NCBI RefSeq assembly: GCF_001308195.1
Contig: NZ_JXDF01000027.1
Location: 1 to 52,062 of the forward strand
Length of the DNA stretch: 52,062 nucleotides
Source: Apilactobacillus kunkeei
Lineage (GTDB): Bacteria > Bacillota > Bacilli > Lactobacillales > Lactobacillaceae
Reading direction: 5' to 3'
Shown piece after piece: positions 1 to 8,236 of this stretch. The position numbers were made by a program, and so were the translations under genes. Within the stretch, counting starts at the first letter, position 1. Each line of letters begins with the position of its first letter. The notes under the pieces are model-generated. The model saw nothing but the letters and a program-made list of their open reading frames with translations, was not told the origin of the DNA and did no database searches.

Positions 1-3000
1 TTACTGCACTACTTTGTGCACTTGAGCTACTTTGTGCTTCATGACTTGATGCACTACTTTGTGCACTTGAGCTACTTTGTGCTTCATGACTTGATGCACT
101 ACTTTGTGCATTCGAGCTACTTTGTGCTTCATGACTTACTGCACTACTTTGTGCACTTGAGCTACTTTGTGCTTCATGACTTGATGCACTACTTTGTGCA
201 CTCGAGCTACTTTGTGCTTCATGACTTACTGCACTACTTTGTGCACTTGAGCTACTTTGTGCTTCATGACTTGATGCACTGCTTTGTGCTTCATGACTTG
301 ATACACTGCTTTGATATTCTGAACTACTATTATTTGAATTAGAATCAATTAATTCAAGATTTCCTTCAGCATCAGATCTATACTTATGTCCGTCTATCAC
401 TTCTTGTTGACTAACTACCAAATGACCTAGACTAGCTTCATAGTATTTTTGAGTTCCATCTTTAAATGAAATAATTTTACCTTTAACCTGAATTCCATTT
501 TCATCAAAATAATATCCATATCCATCAATGTCAATGCTACCAGTTGCTAAAGTACCATCACTAAGAGCATAGTAATAATTTCCATTTTTTTCAAAAAAAC
601 CACCAGTATAAGCATGTCCATATCCGCCATCAAAATACATTAACTTGCCATTAACATTTTCAATTACATCTTTTAGTTGTGTATAATCGTCGTTAAAGAA
701 TACTTTTGTACCGTTAATGTCTTGATAACCTTTTAAAAGATATCCATTATCGTCAGCGTAATAAATCTTTCCATTACGATTAATGAAAGTGTCCCTTGCC
801 ATGTTTCCAAGATCATTATCAAAGTAAACCATTTTTCCATTACGTAAGGCAAAAGTATTCTTTTCTTGAATGCCTTCAGAATTAAAGTATGAATAATCGG
901 TACCAATCTTTTGAATGCCAGTTACAAAATCTCCATTCTCATCAGCATAATACCAATTATTTTCATAACAAACATAGCCCTTCTTTACCATATTACCGAG
1001 TGTCGGTTCAAAGTACTTTCTTTTACCGTTAATTACAACGATATCGCCCTTAACTTGATAACCGTTTTCATCGTAATATTGTTCGTTATCACCATTAATC
1101 AGTAGGCCTGTGTGAACTGTACCATCCTTGTTAATGTAAAGTTCATGACCCATGTTATTACTATAGTAATATCCAGCAGTGGTTGCCATTGCACCATTAC
1201 TTTGATAGTAATACATTTTCCCATCAGGATCTCTGTAAATGAAATCCCTTAAATTAACACCATTAGATACAAAGTAATAATTAACACCATTAATTTTTTC
1301 TGGAGATTTAACAAAATTTCCATCGGCACCAATGTAATACCAATTTCCATTATCATCTTCTAAGAATGCATTTGTAGGAACATATCCACTAGTTGAAATA
1401 TACTTAATTTCCCCATTAATATTCCTTAATCCATATTGAACATTTTCACCGTATAGTTGTTTTGGAAGAAAACTAGAAGAAATATTACTGTTATCATTAG
1501 TAGTTACTGTAAAGTACCCACTGTTTCCTAAATTACTTAAAACAAATTGTGAACCTCTACCTTGAATATTTGATCCATTAAGATATTGAGCAGTCCATGT
1601 CTTAATCTTAGTAGAAGCATCGATTGGTTGTCCTGTTGAAATTTGCTTTATGGTAAATAAATCTGGATATAACTCTTTCAGTTTGCCTAAAAATTCTCCA
1701 CCGTACTTAGCTTGATAATCTGTTCCGGAACTTTTACTAAATGTATCATAAAGTACATTCGTGAATGAATTAGTTGATTCAAGAGCCCCCTGCGGATCTA
1801 CTCTTGATGCATCTACTATTTGTTGATTTGGTAAAGAGTAGAGTTGATCAGGAACAAAATCAGCTATTACTTTAATTCCTTGTGCATGCAAAGATTTAAT
1901 CGCATCAGTTAGTTGTTCAGCTGTACCGTATTTAGTTGGGGTACCAAATCCTAAATCATATCTATCATTAAATGCATAACCATTCTGAACAGTAGAATCT
2001 AAGAAAGTTCCATCTGTAGTTGAACGATACTGAGGTGGTAACTCAACATACGTAAATCCTAATTGTTTAAATTTATCTGCGTTCTTTTGAATAACAACAT
2101 TTTCGTATTGATCAGTTGTTTTAGCAAAATCTTGAAAGTTAGAAAATGCTTCAAAGATTACATTAGAATCAGATGCAGAATTCGAGTGAAGTGATTGACC
2201 ATCATTCGTTGGTGTTGTACTTGGATCCGTTCTGATATCTTGACTATCAGATGCTCCCAAAGGAACCCACATTGACAAATATCCTGACACCTGTGGATTT
2301 GCATAACCCTTTATGACGCTCCCATCCAATGTTAAGTCACCATTATCATCAGTACGAGCCAATACGTATCCATTAGCACTATCACTATTAAATGTAGCAA
2401 TACCAGAATCAGTAGCTGTTAATAATTGACGATATTCTTGATTTTTATGTGCAGCACCCATATGTACTACAACTTTATCTGTACTAGATAATTTAAGATT
2501 AGGATTGTTGCTTTCAATTACCGCAATACCGGATGTTCTGGTAGTATCATCACCAACATCTGTTGATTTCAAAGCACCTTTTCCATATCTAACCGATGTT
2601 AAGATTGTGTCAAAGCCATTATCTACTTTAACTGTATTCATCGATTGTCCACCAGAAACATATTTTATTCTAGCGTTGAGCATAGAAGAAATAGAATCAT
2701 AATAAGGTGATCTATTAGCCATGAATTGTCCATTATCAGTATACATATCTCCGTAATAAACTCTTGGAGTTGTATCCTTATTAGTTAATATTAAGGCATA
2801 AGAAGCTGGAATATTATATTGAGTATATTTTTTATCAGTACTATTTTCGTCGCTATTATAAATTTCAAAGGCTTTACTTATTTGATCTAATGTAGGATTC
2901 AATCCAGTGGAATTTGGTGCAATTTTATCAATCACAATATTAGAAATAATACTTTGAACACCATTATCATGAGCTCTAACAATTGAATAATTAGGAATGT

Positions 3001-4684
3001 TTGTATTTTCTGTATCGTCGTTTGTTCTATCTACAACTCCTGAAGTAATTAGAGAAGATAAATCATATCTATTTGAAGGTGAGCTCATTAAGTCAGCTTG
3101 TAAGGCACCTAAATAATCACCATCAATTGTCATTTGATTTGTTCCATGATTCTTTTCATAATAAGCATCATTCTTACTCCAATCTTCTAATATAGAAATA
3201 TGATTATTGGAGTTACTATCGTTTTCATTAATCTTGTATGCACTCTTAAAGTATTCACCAATGATATTCAAAATATCTGCATCCATGTTATCGACAGCAT
3301 CAACACGAACACTGTCAAAATTACCATTTGGATCATTTTGAGTGATACTACCAAAATTCATAAGGTAGTATAACCAGTTTAGTGTTTCTGCTTGTACAGT
3401 AGGATTCGAATTATCTACATCATTCCCAAGCAAAAATTCATAACCATAATAATTGCTTTCTTTGTAATCAACTTTACCATCTTGTTTAGATGGAGTACGA
3501 CCAAATAATCTATAATCTGAATTAGCATTTATAGTTTGTGAATTATTGCCATAAGCCACATTTCCACCCTGGAATCCATCAGAAACATTATAGTCTTCAC
3601 TATTAACATTCCATTCATCTTGAGAATTAACAAAAGTGGTAAATAAAGATTTAATCTCACTTAAATCACCATTATCTGCTTTAATTTTGTTTTCAATGCT
3701 TAATCTTACAGTAGCAGCTGCTTGGTTGATATCATTTGCACTACTATTATTATCAAAATGACCACTAACTAGACCATTTTTGCTCATATAGTTTAAGTAA
3801 TTAATTTCAATTGTCTTGTTAGGCCACCACACACTCAATAGTGGTCGAAAATCTGCATCAGTAGAATTTCTCCATTGAGTATCGCTAACCTGAATTTGTT
3901 TAGGACGATACCATGAGTCAGCTGTTAAAAAGCCATCAACATTTGTAATTGATTTACCATCTGGGGTGTAAATAGATAAATGATCTGATGAGTTGATTGA
4001 GCCATCCGAAAATTTTGAATCATTAAAAGTAGTTAAATAGCCATTAGGTCCAAAATAATAATATGTGTCATTATCTTCCATCAAAGCAGATTTTACTTCA
4101 TTATTGTTTGAATCATAAAAATATGTCTTTCCATCAATGTTCTTTGTATGCGATTTTAAGTTTTGTGAAGCATTGGATGCTAAAGATACACTTAAAGGAA
4201 CAGATTCATATGATTGCACAGACTTATTAGACTGTGATGCTGAATCAGATTTTTCTGACAAATTTGAACTCGTTGATGCTGATTTTGAACTTTGTGATTG
4301 ATTTGAAACGTCTGAACTTGTTGATGACTCATGTGAATTAGATGATTGATTCATAACATCTGAACTTGATGAAGAAGTCACAGCACTAGAGTTTGTTGAC
4401 GACGCTAAGCTTGAATTGTTTGAATTATCAGTGCTAGGTACAGACGAAGAACTTGCTCCGCTTATGTAAGATGACGCTGAATATGCACTTTTAGCACTAC
4501 CGGAATCTGCCGAAGCATAGCTACCTGAATATGTAATATGATTTTGACTAGCTTTTGCTGTAACATCATTAATATTTTGGAATAATACAATAGACATTGT
4601 TGCTGAAACAATACCTGCAACAACCCAGTTTTTTCCACTTTTGTACATTTTATAATGCAATTTTCTATCTTGATAATTATTCAT
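1..4684 (-). CDS. GH70 glucansucrase, secreted, 3' end outside window
   Basis: Extracellular transglucosidase that polymerises or branches alpha-glucan from sucrose. The frame is open from ATG at 4684 to the window edge (1,561 codons). Residues 12-20 (KMYKSGKNW) match the KxYKxGKxW signal motif; a Ser-rich stretch follows to about residue 165. GH70 motifs appear in the permuted order of the family: FDSVRVDAVDN with nucleophile D462, SILEDW with acid/base E500, RAHDNGVQ with D573, then motif I (ADFVPDQLY) only near residue 943. Residues about 1120-1440 are aromatic/Gly glucan-binding repeats (GxxYYxxxxG), also present near 180-265. From about residue 1447 a 15-residue Ser/Ala/Gln/His repeat runs off the window. 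Motif IV reads HDNGVQ rather than the dextransucrase HDSEVQ, so linkage type is open. The RBS is AGGTGG, 5 nt before ATG. Confidence 0.95.
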   Translation of the reverse strand, partial: MNNYQDRKLHYKMYKSGKNWVVAGIVSATMSIVLFQNINDVTAKASQNHITYSGSYASADSGSAKSAYSASSYISGASSSSVPSTDNSNNSSLASSTNSSAVTSSSSSDVMNQSSNSHESSTSSDVSNQSQSSKSASTSSNLSEKSDSASQSNKSVQSYESVPLSVSLASNASQNLKSHTKNIDGKTYFYDSNNNEVKSALMEDNDTYYYFGPNGYLTTFNDSKFSDGSINSSDHLSIYTPDGKSITNVDGFLTADSWYRPKQIQVSDTQWRNSTDADFRPLLSVWWPNKTIEINYLNYMSKNGLVSGHFDNNSSANDINQAAATVRLSIENKIKADNGDLSEIKSLFTTFVNSQDEWNVNSEDYNVSDGFQGGNVAYGNNSQTINANSDYRLFGRTPSKQDGKVDYKESNYYGYEFLLGNDVDNSNPTVQAETLNWLYYLMNFGSITQNDPNGNFDSVRVDAVDNMDADILNIIGEYFKSAYKINENDSNSNNHISILEDWSKNDAYYEKNHGTNQMTIDGDYLGALQADLMSSPSNRYDLSSLITSGVVDRTNDDTENTNIPNYSIVRAHDNGVQSIISNIVIDKIAPNSTGLNPTLDQISKAFEIYNSDENSTDKKYTQYNIPASYALILTNKDTTPRVYYGDMYTDNGQFMANRSPYYDSISSMLNARIKYVSGGQSMNTVKVDNGFDTILTSVRYGKGALKSTDVGDDTTRTSGIAVIESNNPNLKLSSTDKVVVHMGAAHKNQEYRQLLTATDSGIATFNSDSANGYVLARTDDNGDLTLDGSVIKGYANPQVSGYLSMWVPLGASDSQDIRTDPSTTPTNDGQSLHSNSASDSNVIFEAFSNFQDFAKTTDQYENVVIQKNADKFKQLGFTYVELPPQYRSTTDGTFLDSTVQNGYAFNDRYDLGFGTPTKYGTAEQLTDAIKSLHAQGIKVIADFVPDQLYSLPNQQIVDASRVDPQGALESTNSFTNVLYDTFSKSSGTDYQAKYGGEFLGKLKELYPDLFTIKQISTGQPIDASTKIKTWTAQYLNGSNIQGRGSQFVLSNLGNSGYFTVTTNDNSNISSSFLPKQLYGENVQYGLRNINGEIKYISTSGYVPTNAFLEDDNGNWYYIGADGNFVKSPEKINGVNYYFVSNGVNLRDFIYRDPDGKMYYYQSNGAMATTAGYYYSNNMGHELYINKDGTVHTGLLINGDNEQYYDENGYQVKGDIVVINGKRKYFEPTLGNMVKKGYVCYENNWYYADENGDFVTGIQKIGTDYSYFNSEGIQEKNTFALRNGKMVYFDNDLGNMARDTFINRNGKIYYADDNGYLLKGYQDINGTKVFFNDDYTQLKDVIENVNGKLMYFDGGYGHAYTGGFFEKNGNYYYALSDGTLATGSIDIDGYGYYFDENGIQVKGKIISFKDGTQKYYEASLGHLVVSQQEVIDGHKYRSDAEGNLELIDSNSNNSSSEYQSSVSSHEAQSSASSHEAQSSSSAQSSAVSHEAQSSSSAQSSASSHEAQSSSSAQSSAVSHEAQSSSNAQSSASSHEAQSSSSAQSSASSHEAQSSSSAQSSAV
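6..290. repeat. 45-bp tandem repeat in the glucansucrase C-terminus
   Basis: Six consecutive 45-bp units start at 6, 51, 96, 141, 186 and 231, with a partial unit from 276. Each begins GCACTACTTTGTGCA on the plus strand. On the minus strand, in the glucansucrase frame, each unit encodes 15 residues rich in Ser with the core SHEAQSSSSAQSSA. Units differ by a few substitutions (CTTGAG/CTCGAG/TTCGAG; TTGAT/TTACT), mostly synonymous or Ser/Ala/Val changes. The unit is in phase with codons, so copy number can change without a frameshift. The array may continue beyond the left edge. Confidence 0.95.
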
Positions 4685-4740
4685 AAATACCACCTATATG
4701 TTATAAACTTATTATAATTTTTCAATATTATTGCAATAGT

Positions 4741-4769
4741 ATTGTAACAAAAACGTATAAAAAAGTTAA
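4741..4769 (-). promoter_or_regulatory. Glucansucrase promoter
   Basis: On the minus strand, TTAACT (4764-4769) and TACAAT (4741-4746) are separated by 17 bp, about 57 bp upstream of the glucansucrase ATG. No operator is evident in the AT-rich stretch between this promoter and the hydratase terminator. Confidence 0.6.
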
Positions 4770-4889
4770 TAATATTTAAGATTTTATTAACATTGTTATG
4801 GTAAGTGTAGAAATAACCCGTTATATCAACTTTTTATATTTAATATTTTCTTAAAAAATAAAGCAATATATATTACATAAATATTACAA

Positions 4890-4920
4890 AAAAGAACATC
4901 CCCTATTAGGATGTTCTTTT
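4890..4920 (-). terminator. Terminator of the hydratase gene
   Basis: Hairpin AAGAACATCC / GGATGTTCTT with a short loop and T tracts on both strands, starting 10 nt after the hydratase stop. Confidence 0.85.
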
Positions 4921-4929
4921 TCATAACTT

Positions 4930-5730
4930 TTATTTAACATTCAATTTTACTTCACTAAACCCTTGATTAAATGTTGCTGTCCATTGTCCTTTGGTTAAGT
5001 GTGGAGGAAGCAGGAAGGTTCCCGAAGATACCCTTTGGCCTGCCTCTAGTCTTAGATCTTGCTCATCTAGTTTTTTGACCAACCATTGGAGTGCGTTTAA
5101 AGGATTACTTAACACTTCGGAAGATGATCCAGTCGCAACTTCTTCACCATCATGTCTTAGTGTAGTTGTAACATTTTCTAAATCATTAAGTGAGAAACTA
5201 TTAGTATCAAATTCCTCTCCATAGACTACGTATCCGCCAACAGCAGCATCTGACATGACCATGTACTTAGACAGTGATGGGAACCAATCAGAAAATCTTG
5301 AGTCTGGAACTTCTACTCCTGATGACACTGTGGTCTTATTTGCTAAATCCTCTAGGCTATCGGTTGGCAATAATGGCTCTTTAGCTTTAAAGACCAGCTC
5401 AACTTCGGCAAGTGGATCCATAAGTTCACTGTTCAGTGATAATGATACCGGTGATTGAACGAAATGTGATTTAACTTGAGCTCCATATAGTGGTTCGTTT
5501 GAATCGAACATATCTTGGGTTTGCTTACTAGTCAAACTGACCTTGTATCCACCAAGATCTTCATCTTTTAATTCCATTAATCTTCTTTGAACTCGATATG
5601 ATGACTCTTCATCAGACACCATATCTTCCCATTCATCCATTTTTAATGGTTTCTTGGTCTTGTATGCTTCAAACAATGCGTTGGCTAATCTTTCTTCAGT
5701 TGCGGTTAATTCTAATTCAGTAGTTGTCAT
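4930..5730 (-). CDS. 2-keto-4-pentenoate hydratase-like protein (FAH superfamily)
   Basis: 266 aa, the length of MhpD-type hydratases, which add water to 2-hydroxypenta-2,4-dienoate. Family-like features are the acidic pair in AEVELVFKAKEPL (about residues 108-120), the GGYKVSLTSKQTQ substrate-region segment near 60, and the C-terminal block NALQWLVKKL...LEAGQRVSSGTFLLPP. No signal peptide is seen, so it is cytosolic. No other aromatic catabolism gene is nearby, so the natural substrate is uncertain; a related 2-oxo acid hydratase or decarboxylase role is possible. It is monocistronic, led by a T-box and a 28-aa upstream ORF, which ties expression to amino acid supply. RBS AAAAGGAG is about 10 nt before ATG. 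Confidence 0.8.
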   Translation of the reverse strand: MTTTELELTATEERLANALFEAYKTKKPLKMDEWEDMVSDEESSYRVQRRLMELKDEDLGGYKVSLTSKQTQDMFDSNEPLYGAQVKSHFVQSPVSLSLNSELMDPLAEVELVFKAKEPLLPTDSLEDLANKTTVSSGVEVPDSRFSDWFPSLSKYMVMSDAAVGGYVVYGEEFDTNSFSLNDLENVTTTLRHDGEEVATGSSSEVLSNPLNALQWLVKKLDEQDLRLEAGQRVSSGTFLLPPHLTKGQWTATFNQGFSEVKLNVK

Positions 5731-5747
5731 AATAATACGCTCCTTTT

Positions 5748-5834
5748 CTAGCAGCGTACCTTATTTGGTGACGCTGCAATCCAAAATAAAATATTAATCT
5801 GTCCATCATCTAACTCACTAATCGGTAATTGCAT
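5748..5834 (-). CDS. 28-aa upstream ORF between T-box and hydratase
   Basis: ATG at 5834, TAG at 5748-5750, preceded by AGGAAAGGAAGTGGTGACA, a good Shine-Dalgarno. The peptide begins MQLPISELDDGQ and continues with an Ile-rich hydrophobic stretch (INILFWIAA). It ends 17 nt before the hydratase start. I do not recognise it. It could be a real small protein, a translational coupler for the hydratase, or a regulatory leader peptide; four Ile codons in an apparently Ile-specific T-box transcript are suggestive only. Confidence 0.5.
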   Translation of the reverse strand: MQLPISELDDGQINILFWIAASPNKVRC

Positions 5835-5871
5835 TGTCACCACTTCCTTTCCTAATCCTGATTGATAAATA

Positions 5872-6158
5872 AAAAAGCGCCCTCAAACCCACACTTAATA
5901 TGGGTCTAAGGACGCTTCCGCGTGTTACCACCTTTAATTTAATAGTCTAAAAAGACTATCCTCTACGTACGGATAAAAATCGATACGCTGTCAACTTAAC
6001 GGTTGCTACCGGCGCCACTTACTGTTGTTTCAGTGGGCTAACTAAAGAATGATAACTTTTAATCAGGTTCGTTATGCTGTCACATCAACCCAGCACTCTC
6101 TTAAAACGATTCTGATTAGTTGTTCTTATAATCGCTATTTATTTATCTAATTGACCCT
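5872..6158 (-). ncRNA. T-box leader (probably tRNA-Ile) upstream of hydratase
   Basis: Reading the minus strand, Stem I contains the AAGAGAG segment and a terminal region. The candidate specifier ATC (rc of 6051-6053) is followed by A and TTCTT, which pairs with AAGAA on the 5' side, as in known T-boxes. The conserved T-box AAAGGTGGTAACACGCG is at 5921-5937; its TGGT bulge would pair with ACCA of an A-discriminator tRNA. The terminator GCGTCCTTAGACCC / GGGTTTGAGGGCGC plus a T run is at 5872-5919. In the family, uncharged cognate tRNA stabilises the antiterminator and turns on downstream genes. T-box identity is firm; the Ile specifier is by-eye and less so. Confidence 0.9.
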
Positions 6159-6186
6159 ATTATAAGAGCGTGATTAGAAAAGTCAA
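6159..6186 (-). promoter_or_regulatory. Promoter of the T-box/hydratase transcript
   Basis: TTGACT (6181-6186), 16 bp, TATAAT (6159-6164) on the minus strand, directly downstream of the oligopeptide-binding protein stop codon. Confidence 0.85.
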
Positions 6187-6196
6187 CACTTTTTAA

Positions 6197-7834
6197 TTAT
6201 TTTTTAATAAAAGTTTTCGTATAGTTCCATTGCGGACCAGCAGTGTTGTGAATAACGTCTTTAACGTAGCTCTTTTGTAGGTAGTAAGTTCTTACTTGAT
6301 ATAGTGGAGTAATTCCTTGATCATCGTTTAGTTCCTTACTTGCATCGATTAGATCTTGCCAACGTTTGCTTGCGTCATTTGCATCTGTAGTGCCAGCCTT
6401 CTTTAATAATGCGTTAAACTTAGCATCGTTGTACTTACCAAAGTTGTAAGGTGTGTTTTGTTCAGGAATTTGTAGGAAGGTAATTGGGTCTTTGAAGTCT
6501 CCACCCCATGATGATAGTGAAATTTCGAAGTTACCCTTAGTTAGATTGTCGTTGGCTAACTTACCCGGAATGGTTCTTAGGTTTAAAGTGAAACCAGGAA
6601 GAACTGATTCCAGTTGCGCCTTTAAGTATTGTGTCGCAACTGGAGTGTTAGCATCATCAGTTGAAGCCATTAATGATAATGACACGTTCTTGATGCCTAA
6701 TTCCTTTAATCCCTTTTCATAGTATTGTTTAGCTAACTTCTTGTTGTAAGCTAGCGAGTCTTTGCTGCCTTGTTGGTCAGCAAAATCCTTGCCAGTCTTT
6801 GGATCATTAGCTAAACCGTAAGGAACGAATCCAGTAATCTTTTTGGTGTTGAAACCAAGAATACTTTCGTTTAGTTGATCTCTATCGATTGCTAAAGAGA
6901 TTGCCTTACGAATGTTTTTGTTGTTAATAATCTTTCTGTTTTGTTCATCAGGGTCGTTAAAGTTGTAACGTAGGAATGTAGTCATTGAATATGAGTAATC
7001 ATGCAATTCTGAATTATTCTTGTAGTTCTTTAATTGTTCTGATGATAATGCAGTCACATCAATCTTACCTTGGTTGTAAAGGTTCAAACTAGTGGTTGGG
7101 TTAGCTACAACAGTGTAGTTAATCTTATTTAGTTTGATGTCCTTAGCATCCCAGTAATTATTGTTCTTTACATATGACCAAGTATCATTAGTTCCATTCC
7201 ATCCCTCAATTGAGAATGGTCCTGAATAAACCATGTACTTAGCATTAGTTCCATACTTATCACCATACTTAGTAACAGTAGCTTGGTCTTGTGGTCCAAA
7301 TAATGGATAAGCCATCAAGGTCTTGAAGTATGCGATTGGTTTAGTTAACTTAATTTGAACTGTATGTTTGTTAAGAGCTTTAATCCCTAACTTATCAGGG
7401 TTCATCTTACCGTTAGTGATAGCTTCACCGTTTTCAACATCGTTGAATAAGTATGAGTACTCAGCCTTAGTTGCAGGTTTTACAGTCCGACGCCATGAAT
7501 ATACGAAGTCATTGGCAGTAATGTCCTTGCCATTACTCCACTTGGCATCTCTTAGTTTAAATGTCCATGTCTTACCATCCTTACTAGTCTTAGCACTTTG
7601 CGCTAAATCTAGTGTTGGTTTCCCATCATCACCAAGCTTGTAAAAACTACTAAAGGCATTTCCTGTGGATCCATATCCAGTAGATGTTGAGATATCTAAA
7701 GTACTTAATTGTGATGTGGCTGCTAAATTTAATGTTTGTGTCTTGGCATCGTTACCGCCTGAATTATTACCACATGCTGATAGCGTTACCCCTGCTAACG
7801 CTGTCATTACTGATGCTACTAATAACTTTTTCAT
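6197..7834 (-). CDS. Oligopeptide ABC transporter substrate-binding lipoprotein (OppA-like), copy 1
   Basis: 545 aa, SBP_bac_5 family, which captures peptides outside the membrane for an ABC importer. Lipoprotein signal with lipobox LSAC, lipidated Cys at residue 21. Family segments include DGKTWTFKLRDAKWSNGKDITANDFVYSWRR in two parts near residues 85-115 and YSGPFSIEGWNGTNDTW near 205. No permease or ATPase subunit lies nearby, so it is an orphan that must use a transporter encoded elsewhere. RBS AGGAG is 9 nt before ATG. A leader with a Cys-rich ORF and a strong terminator precedes it, suggesting amino-acid-responsive attenuation. Two paralogues occur at 42981 and 45031; this copy is the more divergent by inspection. 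Confidence 0.93.
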   Translation of the reverse strand: MKKLLVASVMTALAGVTLSACGNNSGGNDAKTQTLNLAATSQLSTLDISTSTGYGSTGNAFSSFYKLGDDGKPTLDLAQSAKTSKDGKTWTFKLRDAKWSNGKDITANDFVYSWRRTVKPATKAEYSYLFNDVENGEAITNGKMNPDKLGIKALNKHTVQIKLTKPIAYFKTLMAYPLFGPQDQATVTKYGDKYGTNAKYMVYSGPFSIEGWNGTNDTWSYVKNNNYWDAKDIKLNKINYTVVANPTTSLNLYNQGKIDVTALSSEQLKNYKNNSELHDYSYSMTTFLRYNFNDPDEQNRKIINNKNIRKAISLAIDRDQLNESILGFNTKKITGFVPYGLANDPKTGKDFADQQGSKDSLAYNKKLAKQYYEKGLKELGIKNVSLSLMASTDDANTPVATQYLKAQLESVLPGFTLNLRTIPGKLANDNLTKGNFEISLSSWGGDFKDPITFLQIPEQNTPYNFGKYNDAKFNALLKKAGTTDANDASKRWQDLIDASKELNDDQGITPLYQVRTYYLQKSYVKDVIHNTAGPQWNYTKTFIKK

Positions 7835-7875
7835 ATTTTTTCACTCCTATGTGTTTTTATGTGCTCAATCAAAAG

Positions 7876-7930
7876 AAAAAGACCACTGCCCGAGGATAAC
7901 AATAATGTTAGCCTCAAACAGTGGTCTCTT
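7876..7930 (-). terminator. Leader terminator (attenuator) of OppA copy 1
   Basis: Hairpin AGACCACTG...GAGG / CCTC...CAGTGGTCT followed by TTTTTCTTTT in the untranslated leader, about 45 nt before the structural ATG. Lying between promoter and gene, it is an attenuator, not an end-of-gene terminator. Its loop carries GCTAAC, complementary to GTTAGC inside the leader ORF (8007-8012), a possible alternative pairing. Confidence 0.85.
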
Positions 7931-7976
7931 ATTCGTATAACTCAATTTTTATTAATTTCTGTCAAACTATCTCGAG

Positions 7977-8054
7977 TTACACGATTAAAAAGGTTACCAC
8001 TTTTGTGCTAACGACAGTTTGACAACAACATGAAATTAAAATTACGTTCTTCAA
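7977..8054 (-). CDS. 25-aa leader peptide with Cys-Cys-Cys-Gln
   Basis: TTG start at 8054, 8 nt after AGAAGG; TAA at 7977-7979. The peptide reads (M)KNVILISCCCQTVVSTK then a Val-rich tail. Three consecutive TGT codons lie at 8022-8030. It sits between a strong promoter and the attenuator, the position of an amino-acid-sensing leader peptide. TGTCAAACT (8016-8024), overlapping the last Cys codon, can pair with AGTTTGACA (7960-7968), so ribosome position over the Cys codons could alter folding. The second locus at 44733 has the same TGTTGTTGTCAA core. Translation and the Cys response are inferred. Confidence 0.7.
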   Translation of the reverse strand: MKNVILISCCCQTVVSTKVVTFLIV

Positions 8055-8091
8055 ATGGATAACCTTCTTTCGTACGGATTGATTATCTTGA

Positions 8092-8120
8092 ATAATACAT
8101 GCTTACAAATGAGAAGTCAA
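8092..8120 (-). promoter_or_regulatory. Promoter of OppA copy 1 leader
   Basis: TTGACT (8115-8120), 17 bp, TATTAT (8092-8097). The bases before the -10 (ATG) match those of the OppA copy 2 promoter. Confidence 0.85.
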
Positions 8121-8236
8121 TGATTAATTCTAATTATTTTTTAATATAAAGTAAAAGCACCTACTTTTTCATTGCTCTATCAGTAAAAGTTGTATACTAT
8201 GAAGTAGCAAAGTAAAAATGAGAAGGAATGAAAAAA

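Noticed and set aside
6-290. Possible CRISPR array
   Set aside because: Units are contiguous, 45 bp, codon-phased and without variable spacers, and lie in a coding frame.
16-342. Plus-strand 108-codon open frame with a FVLHDLMHYFVH-type repeat
   Set aside because: It is the antisense of the in-phase Ser-rich repeat of the glucansucrase and has no RBS; the minus-strand frame continues across 1,561 codons.
7665-7940. Plus-strand 91-codon frames over the start of OppA copy 1
   Set aside because: Shadows of the OppA signal peptide region and attenuator; no RBS and no family resemblance.
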